Position numbers and translations under genes: made by a program
Notes under the pieces: generated by a model
What the model saw: the letters and a program-made list of their open reading frames with translations, nothing else
Told to the model about the DNA's origin: nothing
Databases searched by the model: none
Shown: one piece after another, positions 4,032 through 6,836 of the stretch
Layout: the number at the start of each line of letters is the position of its first letter
How positions within the stretch are numbered: the first letter of the stretch is position 1
From: a bacterium
Lineage (GTDB): Bacteria > Spirochaetota > UBA4802 > UBA5550
Direction of reading: 5' to 3'
Assembly: GCA_024224995.1 (NCBI GenBank)
Contig: JAAENB010000150.1
Coordinates: 1 to 6,836, forward strand
DNA length: 6,836 bases

Positions 4032-5639
4032 CTACTTTTTTTTACTAAAGAAGCCGGTAATCTTTTTGATAAAAGATTTATTGCTTTTTTTGGTTTTTTC
4101 CGAAGCTAAGAGTTCGGGGCTTGGCTTAAAGTCCTCACCGTATTTTTCCTTGTAATAAGCGAGCCGGTCATCAAGGGAACCGCTTTTAGCCTTACGGACA
4201 TCTTTCTTATTACGAGCGGGATACTTTTTGGCATCTTTTTTAACACTGCTTCCATGCTCGGGAACTGCGGCACCGTGATGAGACGCGCCGGAGTAATATG
4301 GTTTATCCATACGCTGCTCCGAACTTGAAGCGCCATGAACTTCGGCCTTTTTAACATGCCGGTCCTGTTTTTTCCTGCGGGAAGCGCCATGATCTTTTTT
4401 AGGCAGGGTCGTGGGTTTATTTCGTGTTGAGGAACTTCTTCCCCGGTCTCTGCTGTCACGTCTGGCGCCCTCTTTTTCCATTTTAAAGTATCTGCCGGCG
4501 CTTTTATCTTCAATATAGGAACTTTCCTCAGCCCATTCAACAGGCAGTTTCATGCCGATGTAGGATTCAATAGCTTCAAGACCGTATACATAGGTTTCGC
4601 AGGCAAGGGAAATGGCTTTACCGGTTTTTCCCACACGGGCGGTACGGCCAATACGGTGAACATAGTTCTCACAATCAGCAGGAAGATCATAGTTGATAAC
4701 CAGTTCAAGGTCGTCAATGTGAAGACCCCGGGCCGCAACATCAGTAGCAACCAGGAATTGTATCTTTCCGGCTTTGGTATTGTCGATAACCTTTTGCCGT
4801 TTTTTCTGCGGAAGATCGCCCGTAATAAAGTGGCAGTCATAACCGTTATGTTCAAGGCGTTTGGCAACTTCGTAAGCGGAATGCTTGGTATTGGTAAAGA
4901 TAAGGCTGTTGTTGGGATTTTCTTCTTTCAGGAGGCCAAGGAGCAGGTTGATTTTCCGGCTTCTGCCAACATGGTACAGCTTCTGGTCGATTTTTTCAAC
5001 AGTAACCTGTTCCGGAGTAATTTCAATAACAGCAGCCTCGTTCATGTATTCCCAGATGAGGTTCCTTACGTTAAAACTTAAGGTCGCGCTAAAAAGCATG
5101 GTTTGCCGCTCCTCTTTCGGCGGCATTTGCCTGAGCATTTTTTTAAGATCCGGCCAAAAACCCATATCCAGGAGCCGGTCGGCTTCGTCAATAACAAGAA
5201 ATCCAATATCTTTAAAATTGATTTTCTTTTGTTGGGCAAAATCGAGCAGTCTACCCGGAGTACCGATAATAATATCAACACCTTTCTGGAGCAATCTCTC
5301 CTGTTCGGCATAGCCCACACCGCCGTAAAAGCAGCCAGTTGACCGGTTTAAAAAACGGTTTAGAAGTTTGGCCTCTTCTTCGATCTGGACAGCCAGCTCT
5401 CTTGTGGGAGCAACAATAAGGGTCTTTTTCTTTGGAGTTGTTTCTTCCGGAATAAGCTGAAGGACGGCAACAAGAAAGGCAGCGGTTTTACCCGTACCAG
5501 TTTGAGATTGAACAAAGACGTCTTTTCCCTGGAGGGTTTCAACAAGTGATTTTTCTTGAACCTCCATGCATTCTTCGTATCCTGCTTTTTCGATTCCTTT
5601 TTGAAGCTTTTCATTGAGATTAAATTCTGTAAATTTCAT
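4032..5639 (-). CDS. DEAD-box ATP-dependent RNA helicase with basic C-terminal tail
   Basis: A 535-residue protein starting at the ATG at 5639 (MKFTEFNL); an in-frame ATG at 5702 would add 21 residues that do not fit the family. All core motifs are present: Q motif with Gln28, Walker A SQTGTGKT (45-52), PTRELA (78-83), TPGR (127-130), DEAD (151-154), SAT (184-186), LIFTNT (246-251), ATDVAARG (298-305) and HRIGRTAR (328-335). It should unwind short RNA duplexes using ATP, as RhlE/CsdA-type enzymes do in ribosome assembly, RNA decay or cold adaptation. Residues ~385-535 are a disordered Lys/Arg/Ser-rich tail with recurring HGAS/HGAA/HGSS motifs (417, 435, 455, 462). The tail ends in an amphipathic basic segment, SFIKKITGFFSKKK. 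The tail likely binds RNA. A long leader and promoter lie upstream. Confidence 0.95.
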   Translation of the reverse strand: MKFTEFNLNEKLQKGIEKAGYEECMEVQEKSLVETLQGKDVFVQSQTGTGKTAAFLVAVLQLIPEETTPKKKTLIVAPTRELAVQIEEEAKLLNRFLNRSTGCFYGGVGYAEQERLLQKGVDIIIGTPGRLLDFAQQKKINFKDIGFLVIDEADRLLDMGFWPDLKKMLRQMPPKEERQTMLFSATLSFNVRNLIWEYMNEAAVIEITPEQVTVEKIDQKLYHVGRSRKINLLLGLLKEENPNNSLIFTNTKHSAYEVAKRLEHNGYDCHFITGDLPQKKRQKVIDNTKAGKIQFLVATDVAARGLHIDDLELVINYDLPADCENYVHRIGRTARVGKTGKAISLACETYVYGLEAIESYIGMKLPVEWAEESSYIEDKSAGRYFKMEKEGARRDSRDRGRSSSTRNKPTTLPKKDHGASRRKKQDRHVKKAEVHGASSSEQRMDKPYYSGASHHGAAVPEHGSSVKKDAKKYPARNKKDVRKAKSGSLDDRLAYYKEKYGEDFKPSPELLASEKTKKSNKSFIKKITGFFSKKK

Positions 5640-5760
5640 TTTTGCTTTTTCCACTCTTTTTATGTATAATTTAGCAGCAGTAAAAAAGCGGTCATCGGGC
5701 ATACGAATATCAACGTGCGACCACCTTTTAAGTGCTTATTTAGATAGTAAGAGGTAAAAA

Positions 5761-5820
5761 GCGGCAGGTACGATCATGTGGGATCAGGAGTTTTCCTGGT
5801 ACCGCATAATATTACCTGCG
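5761..5820 (-). promoter_or_regulatory. Structured segment in the helicase leader, attenuator candidate
   Basis: On the minus strand GCAGGTA (5819-5813) can pair with TACCTGC (5770-5764), enclosing an inner stem CAGGA/TCCTG (5798-5794 with 5789-5785). A competing pairing is possible between GCGGTAC (5805-5799) and GTAC...CCGC (5772-5761), directly followed by TTTTT. Two exclusive folds, one ending in a T-tract, are what a transcription attenuator looks like. This is hand folding only. Confidence 0.35.
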
Positions 5821-5918
5821 AAAGAAAGAATATATCTCTATATCTTTACCTGCAGCTTCATAACTCTTGTTACTATTAATTCAAAGCGTTTCAGATATTT
5901 ATTATTTAAAGAACATTG

Positions 5919-5939
5919 TTATAATAGTATACATTATAA
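5919..5939. promoter_or_regulatory. Dyad symmetry at the helicase start site, operator candidate
   Basis: TTATAAT (5919-5925) and ATTATAA (5933-5939) are perfect inverted repeats around a 7-bp centre containing GTATAC. The dyad overlaps the end of the predicted -10 box and the expected start point, a usual place for a repressor site. The region is AT-rich, which makes chance symmetry more likely. Confidence 0.35.
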
Positions 5940-5966
5940 TATACCTAAATATCGGCATAATGTCCA
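5938..5966 (-). promoter_or_regulatory. Sigma70-type promoter for the helicase
   Basis: On the minus strand TGGACA (5966-5961), a 17-bp spacer and TATATT (5943-5938) each match the consensus at five of six bases. Transcription would begin near 5931, giving a leader of about 290 nt before the ATG at 5639. Confidence 0.55.
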
Positions 5967-6040
5967 CTTATATTGTTAAAAAATATGCAATTAAATCAAT
6001 TGATCATTTTTTGTAATTTAGTTGATTTATATAAAAATAC

Positions 6041-6067
6041 GAAAACAGGTTTATTAGACCTGTTTTC
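6041..6067 (-). terminator. Intrinsic terminator of the six-cysteine secreted protein gene
   Basis: GAAAACAGGT (6041-6050) and ACCTGTTTTC (6058-6067) form a perfect 10-bp stem with a 7-nt loop. On the minus strand it is followed at once by GTATTTTTAT. It lies 65 nt past the stop of the gene at 6133-6555 and separates that gene from the helicase. Confidence 0.8.
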
Positions 6068-6132
6068 ATGGTATTTACATCAAAATAGATATATATCCAT
6101 ATATATTTTGTCCATCTGACGTCAAGGGTTAT

Positions 6133-6555
6133 TTAGTCGGAAATCCAACGCGATGAGTATCCCGGAAGATATGGGCCATTATAGCTATTACAGTGCATGG
6201 TTGCCGAAGTTTCATTAAACATACCGGTATAATAACTGGCCTGTGAAGTCCTGCCCGAAGGTTCGGTAACTTCGCATTTACCGGGAATTTTTGACCATGA
6301 AGGGTTTTTTACACTGCATTTCTTTGAAGAAAAGGTATTGTTTGCAGTTTTAGCACAGGTGTTTTTCGCGGATTTTTTGGTGTACCCCTTATAATAATCC
6401 ACGCAAGTGATATTCGGAGCGGATGCCTCACTGCAGCTGCCGGCAAAACGGGAATTCCCGGCATTAGCCTCAAAGTAGGAAGCTAAAATGAACAGCCCCG
6501 GAATTATAGCAAATGCAATAATCAGGATATTTTTGTTGAATACGTTTTTTTTCAT
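6133..6555 (-). CDS. Secreted six-cysteine protein of unknown function, 140 aa
   Basis: The start is firm: a perfect AGGAGG sits seven bases before the ATG. A basic start (MKKNVFNK) and a hydrophobic stretch IIAFAIIPGLFILA form a signal peptide, with cleavage likely after ANA at residue 32. The mature ~108 residues carry six cysteines at 41, 51, 67, 80, 94 and 122 and are rich in Ser, Asn, Thr and Lys. The spacing 'C-x9-C..YYKGYTKKSAKNTC-x12-C-x13-C' recalls small secreted or lipoprotein domains with repeating 'C..Y.G.....a...C......C......G.C' patterns in spirochaetes and delta-proteobacteria (recollection, unnamed). Disulfides in the periplasm or outside are likely. There is no lipobox cysteine after the signal peptide. 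It has its own promoter (6596-6625) and terminator (6041-6067), so it is a single-gene unit. Confidence 0.75.
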   Translation of the reverse strand: MKKNVFNKNILIIAFAIIPGLFILASYFEANAGNSRFAGSCSEASAPNITCVDYYKGYTKKSAKNTCAKTANNTFSSKKCSVKNPSWSKIPGKCEVTEPSGRTSQASYYTGMFNETSATMHCNSYNGPYLPGYSSRWISD

Positions 6556-6595
6556 AGTATTTCCTCCTATGGAAAAATAAATAATTTATATATAT

Positions 6596-6625
6596 ATAGT
6601 AGACAAAAAGGCATTAATTTGTCAA
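6596..6625 (-). promoter_or_regulatory. Promoter of the six-cysteine secreted protein gene
   Basis: On the minus strand a perfect TTGACA (6625-6620) is followed by an 18-bp spacer and TACTAT (6601-6596), running into TATATATA. The spacer holds CCTTTTTGTC just before the -10, nearly identical to the block before the 127-aa secreted gene. The methyltransferase gene starts ten bases beyond the -35, so the control regions of the two divergent genes overlap. Confidence 0.65.
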
Positions 6626-6634
6626 AAAAAAATT

Positions 6635-6836
6635 ATGGAAAAAGTAAAAGTACCACCGCTTAAGATCCAGGGGATTAAAACCAAACTGGTACACTGGATA
6701 TTGGAAAACGCGGCAATTTCGCGAAACGAAACCTGGATAGAGCCGTTTATGGGCTCCGGAGTAGTGGGGTTTAACTCAGGGGCAAAAAAAGCTCTTTTTT
6801 CCGATATCAATCCGCATATAATCAATTTTTATACAG
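6635..6836 (+). CDS. D12-class DNA adenine-N6 methyltransferase, N-terminal part
   Basis: The first 67 codons are present and the reading frame is still open at the window end. The start MEKVKVPPLKIQGIKTKLVHWI matches the N-terminus of Dam/DpnM/MboI-type enzymes, which have a K.QG.KTKL or KW.GGK segment there. Residues 35-47 (IEPFMGSGVVGFN) are the S-adenosylmethionine-binding FxGxG motif. SDINPHIINFY (56-66) is the next D.N..li..Y element. Such enzymes methylate adenine in sites such as GATC and occur as orphan Dam or beside a restriction endonuclease; the latter would lie beyond the window. The catalytic DPPY motif is outside the window. There is no ribosome binding site, only an A-run before the ATG, which is unlike the neighbouring genes and may keep translation low. 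Confidence 0.85.
   Translation, partial: MEKVKVPPLKIQGIKTKLVHWILENAAISRNETWIEPFMGSGVVGFNSGAKKALFSDINPHIINFYT

Larger units (their letters stand above)
5640..6132. other. 493-bp AT-rich gap: helicase leader, promoter and upstream terminator
   Basis: No convincing gene lies here. From right to left on the minus strand it holds the terminator of the six-cysteine gene (6041-6067), a promoter (5938-5966) with a dyad at the start point (5919-5939), and a ~290-nt leader. The leader contains a foldable segment (5761-5820) and two T-tracts preceded by CCGC or ACCGC (just below 5761, and around 5682-5687). Confidence 0.5.

Noticed and set aside
5640..5702. N-terminal extension of the helicase to the ATG at 5702
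   Set aside because: DEAD-box proteins begin just before the Q-motif region, and MKFTEFNL at 5639 is the natural start; the extension matches nothing in the family.
5776..5979. 67-residue open frame on + in the AT-rich gap
   Set aside because: No ribosome binding site, random-looking sequence, and it runs across the predicted helicase promoter and leader on the other strand.
6622..6825. 67-residue minus-strand frame
   Set aside because: It is antisense to the methyltransferase start, whose SAM-binding motif on + is clear.

Overview
The window looks like chromosomal DNA of a free-living or gut-associated bacterium of moderate GC, with AT-rich intergenic stretches, Shine-Dalgarno sites close to AGGAGG, a chemoreceptor gene and many small structured repeats between genes. 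The style of the DEAD-box helicase (basic tail ending in ...FFSKKK) and the gene mix recall spirochaetes of the Treponema/Spirochaeta group. That is a pattern-based guess, not a proof.

Left part (1-2360), all genes on +. The last 33 codons of a chemoreceptor (MCP) are followed by an AraC-type regulator, a split-barrel (PNPOx-like) flavoprotein and a small AroQ-fold protein closely resembling PchB, the isochorismate pyruvate lyase / chorismate mutase. The gaps are rich in repeats. There is a hairpin of the GAGCGGAGCCGAAG type and a 143-bp long-stem inverted repeat between the regulator and the flavoprotein. A 7-8-bp GC-rich tandem repeat and a 48-bp near-perfect palindrome follow the PchB-like gene.

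Middle (2358-4012). Two minus-strand genes encode exported or anchored proteins without recognised function: a 194-aa protein with one N-terminal membrane segment and a 127-aa protein with a signal peptide. The second lies between 13-bp perfect inverted repeats. Divergent from it is a GNAT N-acetyltransferase, which runs convergently into the helicase.

Right part (4012-6836). A DEAD-box RNA helicase (minus) appears to have a ~290-nt leader with a good sigma70-type promoter, a dyad at the start site and foldable, T-tract-ending structures. Upstream of it lie a clear intrinsic terminator and a 140-aa secreted protein with six cysteines (minus). Divergent from that gene is the start of a D12-class DNA adenine methyltransferase (+), cut by the window edge and probably part of a restriction-modification system.

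The most interesting pattern is regulatory. The two small secreted-protein genes, 3 kb apart, share the same promoter block (CCTTTTT, 2-3 nt, TACTATATAT), which suggests co-regulation. I see no CRISPR array, tRNA, rRNA, transposase or integrase.
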